A DNA stretch of 16,186 bases from UMGS1279 sp045534095 (GTDB lineage Bacteria > Bacillota > Clostridia > Oscillospirales > Acutalibacteraceae): NCBI GenBank assembly GCA_045534095.1, contig JAZSJA010000011.1, positions 1-16,186 of the forward strand. The letters are read 5' to 3'. Below the pieces are notes generated by a model. It made no database searches. It was not told the origin of the DNA and saw only the letters and a program-made list of their open reading frames with translations. The stretch's first letter is position 1, and each line of letters begins with the position of its first letter. A program made the translations under genes and the position numbers. This document shows positions 5,982 to 13,680 of this stretch, piece after piece.

Positions 5982-6833
5982 TTAAATTTTAATTTCCACA
6001 ACTTTTTCTTCACCGCAAAAAACCTTTTCTACCGGCATATCATAAATTGCGGTGGGTGTAGGGAATTTGCCGTAAGCAAACATATAATCGGGATTTAAAA
6101 ATGTGTTTTTTGAAATATTCCATATATGTAGGTCGGCGTCAACCTTTTGAAAAAAATCCAAGCTTCCACAATTGGGTGTTCCGTGATGTGGAATCTGCAA
6201 AATATCACTTTTTAAGGATTCGCCATAAAGAGAAATTGCTTTATTACCCAACGAATCTGACATATCGCCTGTCCAAAGAATAGTTTTATTCCCTACAGTT
6301 TGCCTTATAATCATTGAAAAATAATTCATATCCTTTGCATCTTCAGGCGCATCATCAGCAGTAAGCAAAATTTCAAATTTCACTCCGTCGAAATCAAACA
6401 CGTCACCTTTAATGGGAGTTATTATTTCGCTGCCTTTCATACTTTGCAAAATGTTTTCTATTTTTTGGGGATAATCAGGATTCTCCCAATCATTTTTAGG
6501 CTCCCATGTTTTAGGTGGGAATTTTCTTATTATTTTTTCAATTACAAAATATTTATCAAGTCCCAGGGCTTCAAGATGTTCTAGTAGATTTGTATGGTCA
6601 TCATGTGGGTGGGTAATAAACAAAGCCGCAATGGTAATTATCTCGCTACCGCATATTGTTTGAAGCTCTTTAACAAAATTTTCAAACAGTTTTTTGCTTG
6701 GAATATTTGGGGTTAAAAGATTTACACACCCCATATCCATTAAAACAAGACGGTTGTCATTAAGCCTTATATAAAAACTTCTATCACTTACAGACGAAGC
6801 GAAAATCGATATGTTTGCGTTGTTATTTTCCAT
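5982..6833 (-). CDS. metallo-beta-lactamase-fold hydrolase, ComEC-like type
   Basis: The 283-residue soluble protein has the metal-binding motif HPHDDH (H75, H77, D79, H80). An aspartate follows in WTGD (D190), and the later histidines occur as PHHG (H216, H217). This PHHG arrangement resembles the hydrolase domain found in ComEC and in free-standing ComEC-like hydrolases. No signal peptide or membrane helix is present, so it should act in the cytosol. The substrate is unknown; a phosphoester or nucleic acid is the family-based guess. The start follows AAAGGG, which lies inside the last codons of pncB, with the ATG five bases after the pncB stop. It is therefore coupled to pncB and followed by the YcxB-like gene. 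Confidence 0.8.
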   Translation of the reverse strand: MENNNANISIFASSVSDRSFYIRLNDNRLVLMDMGCVNLLTPNIPSKKLFENFVKELQTICGSEIITIAALFITHPHDDHTNLLEHLEALGLDKYFVIEKIIRKFPPKTWEPKNDWENPDYPQKIENILQSMKGSEIITPIKGDVFDFDGVKFEILLTADDAPEDAKDMNYFSMIIRQTVGNKTILWTGDMSDSLGNKAISLYGESLKSDILQIPHHGTPNCGSLDFFQKVDADLHIWNISKNTFLNPDYMFAYGKFPTPTAIYDMPVEKVFCGEEKVVEIKI

Positions 6834-6838
6834 AACAA

Positions 6839-8284
6839 TTACCCTTTAACAGAATATTTTTCTAACAGACGTGCTCTTTCTTCCCACAAATTTTTTGAAA
6901 GATCTACATAATAGGTATGGGGCTTTTCAAAACGCTTAACCTCATCCCAAAGGGTATCAACCTGCTCCTTACAATACTCAGCAGATTCCTTTACAGTTGG
7001 AACATTATAAACACATTCGCCCTTATCAAATATACGTACCGCCAAAGGCTTGGCAGTAAAATTAGTAACAACTTTACGTTTCCAAGTGTGTTCGGGATCG
7101 AAAATCTCATAGGGCTTTGTATCCTCAATCACCTCATGATGGAGAGTTATTACGTCGGCAATGGCCTTACCTGTTTCGTTGTCAAAAAGACGCCACGCCC
7201 TTTTGAAAGAGGGAATGGTTATTTTTGCAATGTTTTCGCTTATTTTGATTTTAGGAATAATATTGCCTTCTTTAGTTCCCGTTGCAACAAGCTTATACAC
7301 ACCGCCAAAAACAGCCTCAGAGGAGGCGGTAATGAGTCTTTCGCCTACGCCAAAGGTATCTACCGCCGCACCTTGAATAAGCATATCACGAATTAAATAT
7401 TCATCAAGGGAGTTTGACACGCAGATTTTGCAATCGCTAAAACCGGCATCATCCAGCATTTTACGGACTTTTTTGGTAAGATAGGTAATATCTCCGCTAT
7501 CAATTCGCACACCTAGGGGACGAAATCCCTTTGGAACTATAACCTCGTTAAAGACCTTTATTGCGTTTGGAATACCCGATTTAAGCACGTTATATGTATC
7601 TACAAGGAGCATACAGCTATCGGGGTATTGCTCTGCATAGGTTTTAAAAGCGGTATATTCGTCTTTATAAAGTTGAACCCAACTATGAGCCATGGTGCCT
7701 GAGGGTTTTACTCCAAAATCCTTTGCCGCCTTAACGCAAGAGGTACCTACACAACCACCAATTATTGCCGAACGAGCACCTAAAACAGCGGCATCATAGC
7801 TATGGGCTCTTCTTGCACCAAATTCCAAAACCGCTCTGCCCCCCGCCGCACGAACAATTCGATTAGCCTTAGTGGCAATAAGGGACTGATGATTTACGGT
7901 TAAAAGCACCATGGTTTCAATAAGAAAGGCTTCAATTGCAGGACCACGCACCGTAACGATTGGCTCTTTGGGGAATATAGGTGTGCCCTCGGGTACAGCC
8001 CAGACGTCACAGGTGAATTTAAATTCTCTGAGATACTCCAAAAATTCATCACCGAAAAGGTTCAAACTGCGGAGATATTCAACATCCTCATCTGTAAATT
8101 TAAGTTCCTTAAAATATTCAATGAGCTTTGATATGCCCGCCATAATAGCAAAGCCGCCATCGTCGGGAACGCGGCGGAAAAACATATCAAAATAGCAAAT
8201 AACGTCTTTATCCTTCGAATAAAAAATTCCATTTGCCATTGTAAGCTCATATAAGTCCATTAACATGGTAAGATTTTCTTTCAT
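6839..8284 (-). CDS. pncB: nicotinate phosphoribosyltransferase
   Basis: This enzyme joins nicotinate to phosphoribosyl pyrophosphate, with ATP hydrolysis, to make nicotinate mononucleotide, the entry step for nicotinate salvage to NAD. The 481-residue length fits the Gram-positive type of the family. Recognisable blocks are the N-terminal DLYELTMANG (10-19), EFGARRAHSYDAA starting at 154, and GTMAHSW, whose H200 corresponds to the conserved active-site histidine. It continues with LLVDTYNV and VRIDSGD in the phosphoribosyl-binding barrel. The ATG lies about 8 bases after AAAGGG. It is the first gene of the pncB-MBL-YcxB operon. A hairpin at 8319-8349 separates it from the Asp23-family gene upstream; I found no convincing promoter of its own. 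Confidence 0.94.
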   Translation of the reverse strand: MKENLTMLMDLYELTMANGIFYSKDKDVICYFDMFFRRVPDDGGFAIMAGISKLIEYFKELKFTDEDVEYLRSLNLFGDEFLEYLREFKFTCDVWAVPEGTPIFPKEPIVTVRGPAIEAFLIETMVLLTVNHQSLIATKANRIVRAAGGRAVLEFGARRAHSYDAAVLGARSAIIGGCVGTSCVKAAKDFGVKPSGTMAHSWVQLYKDEYTAFKTYAEQYPDSCMLLVDTYNVLKSGIPNAIKVFNEVIVPKGFRPLGVRIDSGDITYLTKKVRKMLDDAGFSDCKICVSNSLDEYLIRDMLIQGAAVDTFGVGERLITASSEAVFGGVYKLVATGTKEGNIIPKIKISENIAKITIPSFKRAWRLFDNETGKAIADVITLHHEVIEDTKPYEIFDPEHTWKRKVVTNFTAKPLAVRIFDKGECVYNVPTVKESAEYCKEQVDTLWDEVKRFEKPHTYYVDLSKNLWEERARLLEKYSVKG

Positions 8285-8318
8285 CTTAATACCCTTTTTT
8301 CGTTTTTAAATATACTTA

Positions 8319-8349
8319 TTGGCTGTTACACCTTTAATGCAACAGCCAA
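8319..8349. terminator. hairpin between Asp23-family gene and pncB
   Basis: TTGGCTGTT and AACAGCCAA form a perfect 9-bp stem with a 13-base loop, 9 bases beyond the Asp23-family stop. On the plus strand it is followed by six T's. On the minus strand, where both neighbours are read, the tail is TAAGTATATTT, which is weak. It probably reduces or ends read-through from the Asp23-family gene. Confidence 0.5.
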
Positions 8350-8358
8350 TTTTTTAAA

Positions 8359-8703
8359 CTATTTTTCTTCGGAAAGTTTTACATCGGTAACAACAACGTT
8401 TACTCGTGTAACGGCACTACCTGTCATACCTTGAAGTTTTTCTTTAACTCCGGTCTGAATTTTTTCTGCAATATCGCAAACTCTGTATTTATCGCTCACC
8501 TTTACAAAAAGTTCAATATCGATAATGCCTTGATCTGTTGTAACTGTAACAGCCTTTGTGCCACCTTTTTTACCCAAAATTTTAGGCATTGAGATAGGCC
8601 CCCTAGACATTCCGATAACGCCTTCAGTTTCAAGCGTTGCCATTTCTGTCATACGGGCAATAACTTCATTATTTATAGCTAATCCGGAACCACCATTTGC
8701 CAT
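8359..8703 (-). CDS. Asp23/Gls24-family protein (YqhY-like)
   Basis: The 114-residue protein of the Asp23/Gls24 family contains the typical ETEGVIGM segment and the C-terminal strand TRVNVVVTDVKL. Family members are linked to cell-envelope homeostasis and alkaline stress. In Bacillus subtilis the homologue YqhY lies downstream of the spoIIIA operon beyond accB-accC, so its position just after spoIIIAH fits. I start at MANGGSG because a strong AAGGAGG site lies 8 bases upstream; a 15-residue in-frame extension would begin upstream of this site and lacks one. It has its own promoter and a hairpin after it, so it is probably expressed independently of sporulation. Confidence 0.88.
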   Translation of the reverse strand: MANGGSGLAINNEVIARMTEMATLETEGVIGMSRGPISMPKILGKKGGTKAVTVTTDQGIIDIELFVKVSDKYRVCDIAEKIQTGVKEKLQGMTGSAVTRVNVVVTDVKLSEEK

Positions 8704-8736
8704 AACGCAAACCTCCTTGTTTTTATGTACATTATT

Positions 8737-8764
8737 ATTATACCACAAATTTTAAATAGTACAA
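8737..8764 (-). promoter_or_regulatory. extended -10 sigma-A promoter of the Asp23-family gene
   Basis: On the minus strand, TTGTAC (8759-8764) and a perfect TATAAT (8737-8742) are 16 bases apart, and the bases before the -10 read TGG, giving the extended -10 form TGnTATAAT. The -35 touches the spoIIIAH stop codon. The gene can therefore be expressed separately from the sporulation operon. Confidence 0.75.
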
Positions 8765-9322
8765 CTATTTTTTATTAACAATTTTAATGTTTTCTAAAGA
8801 AATTTTGGTTTGAGAGGTTACCGCATCTTGTATTTGCAAAATTTGGGCGGGTAAAAGTTCATTTGCCTGCACAATCACGCTAACGCTATTGTCCCCAATT
8901 ACCACAACCGTCTTTTCGAAGCCTTTGGCCTTGATTAGGGTTTCTATTGAGGCTTCTTTTTCCATTCGCTCGGCAATGATAGCCATTTTTTCGGTAGCTG
9001 CCACCTTAGCCTTGGTATCTGAATCCACGTTTTTTACAGTATCCTCCAAAAGGGCTAGTGCCTCATCACGGGATTTTTTGCGTTGTGCTTTGGCCTCAAT
9101 AAAATAATCAGATTCTGCCGACGCCTGAAGAGAGGGGGCTTCGCTAAGGGTTGCCACGTATTTAGTATCTCCTAAATTTTTGTTTGATTCCGTATCTTCC
9201 ACGTTCATAAATCCTCCCGCTGCAGTTGAATACTGCATATTTAGCCAAACCGCCCCTCCAAGAGCGGCGAGAAGCACTGCTGCAACTATATGTTTTGTGC
9301 CGAAAATCTTTTTCTTTTTCAT
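8765..9322 (-). CDS. spoIIIAH: stage III sporulation protein AH
   Basis: SpoIIIAH is the mother-cell membrane protein whose extracellular domain binds SpoIIQ from the forespore across the intermembrane space and forms a ring in the channel between the two cells. The 185-residue product has a basic N-terminus, one membrane segment (about 11-30), a charged helical stretch (about 70-125) and a C-terminal ring-building domain ending near residue 185. I start at MKKKKIFG, which follows AAGGAG by 9 bases; a 22-residue in-frame extension would overlap spoIIIAG and lacks such a site. A 49-base gap, the longest in the operon, separates it from spoIIIAG. It ends the operon. Confidence 0.92.
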   Translation of the reverse strand: MKKKKIFGTKHIVAAVLLAALGGAVWLNMQYSTAAGGFMNVEDTESNKNLGDTKYVATLSEAPSLQASAESDYFIEAKAQRKKSRDEALALLEDTVKNVDSDTKAKVAATEKMAIIAERMEKEASIETLIKAKGFEKTVVVIGDNSVSVIVQANELLPAQILQIQDAVTSQTKISLENIKIVNKK

Positions 9323-9371
9323 TGGTTTTCGCTCCTTAAAATTGATTATTAAAGGGTTTTGTCTATTACCG

Positions 9372-9920
9372 TTAACTTGCTTCAGCAATACTTATTTTTC
9401 TGCCGGGTACTCCTAGCATAGCCGAAACCGAATCTAAAATCAAATCATAGTTCATATTATTTATGCCACTCGCTACTATTGCCACCCCCCTGACTCCCGG
9501 ATTTTTCTCGGTTACTATAAGGGCGGTTTGTTCTCCATCCTTACCCTCTACAATTATGTATTCCTGTTCGCTTTTATGACTTTCCTTGGTGGTTATAACG
9601 TCGCTAGCCTTATCCTCGGTTTGATTAGTATCTAAGGTGTTTTGATTGGCATATACGTATTCACCTGTATTTTCAAGAGTAACAGCAACCACACAATTTT
9701 TATTGCCCGTAATAGCCGTTACAAGCTTTTTGATTTTCCCCTCCAACTCTTTACAATAACCCGCATTACTTTGTTTTTGTGAAGGAGCAGGGGTATTAGC
9801 TTTATTGCCATCTCCGCTAAAAGCAATTAAAATCATACCTATCAACCCAACTATTATAAAAGTGGTAATTTTTTTATTGCCCTTAAAAAGTTTTTTAAGA
9901 GGTAATAATACCTGCTCCAT
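9372..9920 (-). CDS. spoIIIAG: stage III sporulation protein AG
   Basis: SpoIIIAG forms a large ring in the space between mother cell and forespore as part of the SpoIIIA-SpoIIQ complex. The 182-residue product has a cytoplasmic basic stretch, one membrane segment (about 18-35) and an exported domain with the conserved region LEGKIKKLVTAITG. It also contains the family's C-terminal motif VRGVAIVASG, before a terminal segment containing SVSAMLGVPGRKISI. It is shorter than the B. subtilis protein (about 229 residues), mainly in the linker. The ATG follows GGAGG and lies 10 bases after the spoIIIAF stop. Confidence 0.92.
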   Translation of the reverse strand: MEQVLLPLKKLFKGNKKITTFIIVGLIGMILIAFSGDGNKANTPAPSQKQSNAGYCKELEGKIKKLVTAITGNKNCVVAVTLENTGEYVYANQNTLDTNQTEDKASDVITTKESHKSEQEYIIVEGKDGEQTALIVTEKNPGVRGVAIVASGINNMNYDLILDSVSAMLGVPGRKISIAEAS

Positions 9921-9930
9921 AATGCCTCCA

Positions 9931-10362
9931 TCACCTTACCAAATCTATTCCCGTTTGTTTTTTTATAATTTCTTTTGCTATAAAAAAATCATCGTCGTTC
10001 ACAAATTCTATACGTGCTTTAGTAATATTTATGCCGGAGTGCTGTTGATTATCCATAATTACAGCAACTTCTTCGATTTTAATATTACACCTTTCCAGTA
10101 AATCTTTCAGCACGTATTCTGTTGTGCTTGCACTTATTGATTGAGCTTTGATCATTGCTGAATCTGTGTTTGCCGTTGGAAAATCTTCAAAGGGATTTTT
10201 CAAAGCCACCTTAAAGGTTGTTACAATTACAGAAATCAGAAAAATTCCCATTGCGTATTTAAAAATATTTTCTGTAGCTCCCTTTGGAACCAAAAACCAT
10301 AATGCAGTAAGAACTACCGAGGCAACACAAAGGGTACCAAAAAACGAAAGAATAGAATCCAT
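9931..10362 (-). CDS. spoIIIAF: stage III sporulation protein AF
   Basis: The 143-residue membrane protein has two N-terminal helices (about 7-25 and 33-51) with the family pattern LVPKG between them. A soluble domain follows that ends with DDDFFIAKEIIKKQTGIDLVR-like residues. It is a mother-cell component of the SpoIIIA channel; its structural fold resembles the ring-building modules of AG and AH. It is shorter than the B. subtilis protein (about 206 residues). I choose the ATG one base after the spoIIIAE stop (TAATATG), with an AGGAT site, over an upstream TTG that would overlap spoIIIAE. Confidence 0.88.
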   Translation of the reverse strand: MDSILSFFGTLCVASVVLTALWFLVPKGATENIFKYAMGIFLISVIVTTFKVALKNPFEDFPTANTDSAMIKAQSISASTTEYVLKDLLERCNIKIEEVAVIMDNQQHSGINITKARIEFVNDDDFFIAKEIIKKQTGIDLVR

Positions 10363-10363
10363 A

Positions 10364-11497
10364 TTATCCTGCCCCTGAAGAGATTGCAAGTGAGATTATA
10401 AAAAGTAGGGTTATAAAACAGACTGCCGAAAGAAGCACCGAAAGGCAAAAATCCACCGACCTGATAAGATTTTCTACCTGTTTTATGCCAAAAACCTCAG
10501 CAACACCCGCTGCTATCCACATAGAAAATCGCCACAAAACAAGTTGTATCACCGTTGGCAATGCCATAATTATAATTGCAACTACTGCATAAATTCCAAT
10601 GCTTGATTTTAAAAGTCCCAAGCATCCCCTTGCGGTATTTACTGTTTCGGCTATGGCGGGACCCATAATTGGAATGGCGGTGCTAAGCATAGCCTTGGAG
10701 GTACGCGTTGTAAGTCCATCACTTACCGCTGAAAAGGAATTCTGAAGTGAAAGTATGCTTAAAAACAAGGTTGTAGCAATTCCCATAGCCCAGGTAGAGG
10801 TTTTTTTAATCCACCCGGAAAGTCGTGAAATCATTGGTATTGGGGAAATTCCTCCACATATTCCAAGGCAGAGAACTGCACCCGATAAAGGCACAAAAAA
10901 ATAAGATATTAAATAAGATACGACCTCTGATGCACCTAACAATAATGTTGAAAATCCCCCGGCTGATGCCATTTTTCCCATTGAAATCATAACGCCGGTA
11001 TACACGGGCACAAGTCCCAGCATAAAATTTGAAATTGACTGAACTACGGTTTTTACGCTGTCCATAAGGGTGAAAATTGGCATTACAGCCACAATGCTTG
11101 CAATAAAACAAGCGAATACCGAAGGACTGTTTTCTCCAATATTTGTTGTGGCAACACCCTCAAAGGATGCGAAAATGAGCAAAATACCTATTATGGATAG
11201 AGTTGTTTTAAGGGGTGCCTTTATTCCATCGGTGAAAAAATCGGTTATAAGCTTTAAAACTTTTTTTGTTTTAGGGGCTTTGGTAGAATTGTAAGTTTCG
11301 ACGTCTATTCCTATATCCCTTAATATTTCCCTTGTATCATCTGATAGTAAATCATCCAACTCATCGGCACCGCTAATTTCAAACTGACGCTTATAAATAT
11401 TCTCGGCGGTATTCTCGGCCGATACCGAAGTAGTAACCAAAATAAGAAGAAAGATTAAACTCAGCATAAAAAATCCTATTTTTTTAAATCTTTTCAT
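10364..11497 (-). CDS. spoIIIAE: stage III sporulation protein AE
   Basis: SpoIIIAE is a polytopic mother-cell membrane component of the SpoIIIA complex. The 377-residue product begins with a signal peptide (basic MKRFKK, hydrophobic stretch, SVSA near residue 26). A short extracytoplasmic region of about 60 residues follows, then roughly seven membrane helices from about residue 90 to the end. Length and layout match the family (about 390-400). Its ATG overlaps the spoIIIAD stop by one base (TGATG); a GTG one codon upstream is an alternative start. The signal peptide and long membrane region are as expected for this protein. Confidence 0.92.
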   Translation of the reverse strand: MKRFKKIGFFMLSLIFLLILVTTSVSAENTAENIYKRQFEISGADELDDLLSDDTREILRDIGIDVETYNSTKAPKTKKVLKLITDFFTDGIKAPLKTTLSIIGILLIFASFEGVATTNIGENSPSVFACFIASIVAVMPIFTLMDSVKTVVQSISNFMLGLVPVYTGVMISMGKMASAGGFSTLLLGASEVVSYLISYFFVPLSGAVLCLGICGGISPIPMISRLSGWIKKTSTWAMGIATTLFLSILSLQNSFSAVSDGLTTRTSKAMLSTAIPIMGPAIAETVNTARGCLGLLKSSIGIYAVVAIIIMALPTVIQLVLWRFSMWIAAGVAEVFGIKQVENLIRSVDFCLSVLLSAVCFITLLFIISLAISSGAG

Positions 11498-11874
11498 CAC
11501 AAAAGCGACAACCCTACTCCAAGAATATTTTTTAGAATTGGCAAGGATAAAATAAGCAAGGTGATTTTTCCCGCCATTTCCACCTTTGAACCCAAGGAGG
11601 TCTGTCCGAAATCATTACATAAATCTACCGAGAATTTTGTTATTATGCATATTCCCAAGGCCTTTAAAATATAGCTTGTATGCCCTTTAGAAACGCCATA
11701 TTCCACCAGCATATCACTCAAGGTAACCAGCGGCTCAGCTAACTCATTAATCAAAAAAATCAGTATTATTCCACCTGCTAGAGTTGCGGTAATCAAAGCG
11801 TACTCAGGGTGATATTGCCTAAGCATAACAATTAACGCAAGGGCAACTAAAGAAAGCAACGCAATTTTAATCAT
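11497..11874 (-). CDS. spoIIIAD: stage III sporulation protein AD
   Basis: The 125-residue membrane protein has four predicted helices (about 2-18, 25-45, 64-84 and 100-125). The conserved core LKALGICIITKFSVDLCNDFGQ lies in the third helix region. It is thought to form, with SpoIIIAC, the small membrane part of the SpoIIIA channel. Length is close to the usual 130. It starts two bases after the spoIIIAC stop without a strong binding site, which suggests translational coupling. Confidence 0.92.
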   Translation of the reverse strand: MIKIALLSLVALALIVMLRQYHPEYALITATLAGGIILIFLINELAEPLVTLSDMLVEYGVSKGHTSYILKALGICIITKFSVDLCNDFGQTSLGSKVEMAGKITLLILSLPILKNILGVGLSLL

Positions 11875-11876
11875 AG

Positions 11877-12071
11877 TTACAAATCAAAAATCTCTTTTAT
11901 TGTTTCGAATAGATCACCTATAACCTGTACCACCATAAAAAGTACAACTACCAGTCCTGCAAGGGTGGTAAGCATTGCCTGATCTTCCCTGCCGGAGCGA
12001 ATAAGCAGTTGATTTAAAACCGCCACGATTATGCCGATAGCCGCTATTTTAAAAATAAAATCAATATCCAT
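11877..12071 (-). CDS. spoIIIAC: stage III sporulation protein AC
   Basis: This is a small 64-residue membrane protein with two helices (about 5-24 and 32-54) joined by the short loop RSGREDQAM, typical of SpoIIIAC. It shares the core of SpoIIIAD's N-terminal part. It belongs to the mother-cell SpoIIIA complex. The ATG follows AGGTAGG, 9 bases after the spoIIIAB stop. Length matches the family (about 65-68). Confidence 0.92.
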   Translation of the reverse strand: MDIDFIFKIAAIGIIVAVLNQLLIRSGREDQAMLTTLAGLVVVLFMVVQVIGDLFETIKEIFDL

Positions 12072-12080
12072 TTTTCCTAC

Positions 12081-12572
12081 CTAAATCATTATAATAAACA
12101 TTATTAGTGCAAGGCTCAAGGTTAGCCCAAGCGACAATCTGCTTTTAACCGAATATGCTTCCGCCGAATTATTTGCCATCTGCTCGAATGCCGAAAAATA
12201 ATAATCACAATGATTGAGTTGACCCTCAAGATCATTTTTACCTAACCCAAAAACAAAGGATTCCACAACACATAGTTCTTTGGCATTTAAGCGAATATCG
12301 TTTATGTAATTAGATATTTTCGTTGCGTTTTCTTCGGTTTTAAAAGTTTTTTGTAAACCTTTAAAAAACGATGTATTAAATCTTGGATCCATAAGGGCCA
12401 AAGAAAAAATCTCATCACGTTCTCGATTTGAAAAACGGATTTGATCCTTGACAAACATTACAAACTCTTTGAAAGTGGCAAAAAAGTCTCTGCGAATTTT
12501 AAGGGATTTAGCATAATCCAAACCAATTATAAATGGGGTTAATGATAAAAAAATTATACCTACCGTTCTCAT
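12081..12572 (-). CDS. spoIIIAB: stage III sporulation protein AB
   Basis: The 163-residue protein has a membrane segment at each end (about 2-19 and 144-163) and a helical cytoplasmic domain between. That domain resembles half of a GspF-type assembly-platform protein of type II secretion systems. The conserved stretch FGLGKNDLEGQLNHCDYY lies at about 108-125. It is thought to work with the SpoIIIAA ATPase at the cytoplasmic face of the channel. Its ATG overlaps the spoIIIAA stop by four bases (ATGA), as is common for this pair. Confidence 0.9.
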   Translation of the reverse strand: MRTVGIIFLSLTPFIIGLDYAKSLKIRRDFFATFKEFVMFVKDQIRFSNRERDEIFSLALMDPRFNTSFFKGLQKTFKTEENATKISNYINDIRLNAKELCVVESFVFGLGKNDLEGQLNHCDYYFSAFEQMANNSAEAYSVKSRLSLGLTLSLALIMFIIMI

Positions 12573-13525
12573 ACAAATTTCGGCTCCCTTTTAAAAGCAA
12601 ACTCACTCACCTCTTTAATTTTAAAGGTAAAATCTCTTTTGCAAAGTACAACCCATTTTATGGCGCCTGTTTGTAAAAGTTTTAAAACTGTGGGACGTTT
12701 AAATAAATCATCCTCATTGCCTATATGCGCTGTAGTAATTATGTTAACCCCTGAATTAAAGCTTTGTATTACCGCTGAAACCTCCGCCTCATCACCTAAT
12801 TCATCAAAAGCGATGATATCAGGGAACAAGGTTCTCAGCGCCATTTCAATGCCTTTAGCCTTTTGTACGCCTGTAATAATATCGGCTGTGCTACCCATAT
12901 CAGCATAGGGCACGCCGCCGCTCACCGCCGCTATTTCTCCTCTACTATCAATAACCGCCACCTTTTTACAATCCCCTGTGCTTCCCCCTGCAAGTTGCCG
13001 ACAAATGTCCCTTAAAAGGGTTGTCTTTCCGGTACCGGGACCACCACAAATTAAAATACCGCCATCTTTGCAATAGTTTAAAATCTCGCTGGCACAATTT
13101 GGCATTTCTTTGGCTATTCTTATATTTATTGAAGAAATATCTCTTACCGTTTCAATTTTATCATCCCGCAACACAACCTTGCCGCAGATACCTGCTCTAT
13201 GCCCGTTTTCAAGACTTATATATCCCTCACATAGTTCGTGATTATGTGAGTATACAGAATGCTTGCAAAGCTTTAAAAAGCAATCATTAAGATCCTTTGG
13301 AGTTACGTAGATAGAGTCGGTACGAGGAAGCATATAAGTTCCGCTTTTGCAAATAAAAAACTGACTTCCTCCCATTGTTATAGTGAGAGGTCGGGCTGCA
13401 CGAAGTCGTATTTCCTGCACCGAGGCTTTAAGCTCAGGGCTAAGCTTTGAAAGTGTATTTTTTATATCCCCCGGCAAATAATCTAGTAAATTTTCAAAGC
13501 GTTTAACCAAATTTTTCTTGTCCAT
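12569..13525 (-). CDS. spoIIIAA: stage III sporulation protein AA, secretion-type ATPase
   Basis: SpoIIIAA is a cytoplasmic ATPase related to the type II/IV secretion ATPases and probably energises the SpoIIIA channel needed for late forespore gene expression. The 318-residue product has an N-terminal domain with VQEIRLRAARPL at 36-47. The Walker A motif GGPGTGKTT lies at 161-169 (K167) and a Walker B region DIIAFDE ends at 242. HIGNE lies downstream as a probable histidine motif. Length is normal for the family (about 305-320). The ATG lies 8 bases after AAAGGAG. It heads the eight-gene operon and is preceded by a possible sigma-E promoter. Confidence 0.95.
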   Translation of the reverse strand: MDKKNLVKRFENLLDYLPGDIKNTLSKLSPELKASVQEIRLRAARPLTITMGGSQFFICKSGTYMLPRTDSIYVTPKDLNDCFLKLCKHSVYSHNHELCEGYISLENGHRAGICGKVVLRDDKIETVRDISSINIRIAKEMPNCASEILNYCKDGGILICGGPGTGKTTLLRDICRQLAGGSTGDCKKVAVIDSRGEIAAVSGGVPYADMGSTADIITGVQKAKGIEMALRTLFPDIIAFDELGDEAEVSAVIQSFNSGVNIITTAHIGNEDDLFKRPTVLKLLQTGAIKWVVLCKRDFTFKIKEVSEFAFKREPKFV

Positions 13526-13579
13526 TTTAAAACTCCTTTGTATTATTTTAAGTAAAGCATTAAATTATTTAACTAATTA

Positions 13580-13608
13580 AAAATATGCAAGGAGTTATAA
13601 CAGTATTA
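13580..13608 (-). promoter_or_regulatory. candidate sigma-E promoter of the spoIIIA operon
   Basis: On the minus strand TAATACT (13602-13608) fits the sigma-E -35 pattern KMATATT at six of seven places. After exactly 14 bases, CATATTTT (13580-13587) fits the CATA core of the -10 pattern, five of eight overall. The leader to the spoIIIAA start would be roughly 50 bases. In B. subtilis spoIIIA is under sigma-E, which supports the reading. The match is incomplete. Confidence 0.45.
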
Positions 13609-13613
13609 CACAA

Positions 13614-13657
13614 AATAAAAAAAGACCGCTTAAAGGCAATACCTAAAAACGGTCTTT
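13614..13657 (-). terminator. Rho-independent terminator of the cls-cohesin operon
   Basis: Read on the minus strand, AAAGACCG and CGGTCTTT form an 8-bp stem around a loop that can pair further (AGG/CCT), followed by a run of T's. It begins 24 bases after the cohesin-protein stop and separates this operon from spoIIIA. Confidence 0.85.
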
Positions 13658-13680
13658 AACAGTATTAGTTTTTAAAGTTG

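Noticed and set aside
5482..6833. MBL-fold and YcxB-like genes as a toxin-antitoxin or defence pair
   Set aside because: The hydrolase has no defence-type fusion, the gene pair is coupled to housekeeping pncB, and no mobile-element context is present.
6917..7396. A 159-codon open frame on the plus strand inside pncB
   Set aside because: It lies antisense to a well-conserved enzyme, has no binding site or family resemblance, and is a shadow of pncB.
13526..13560. AATACAAA close to spoIIIAA as a sporulation -10 element
   Set aside because: It abuts the ribosome binding site, so transcription would begin at or after it; the more upstream pair at 13580-13608 fits better.
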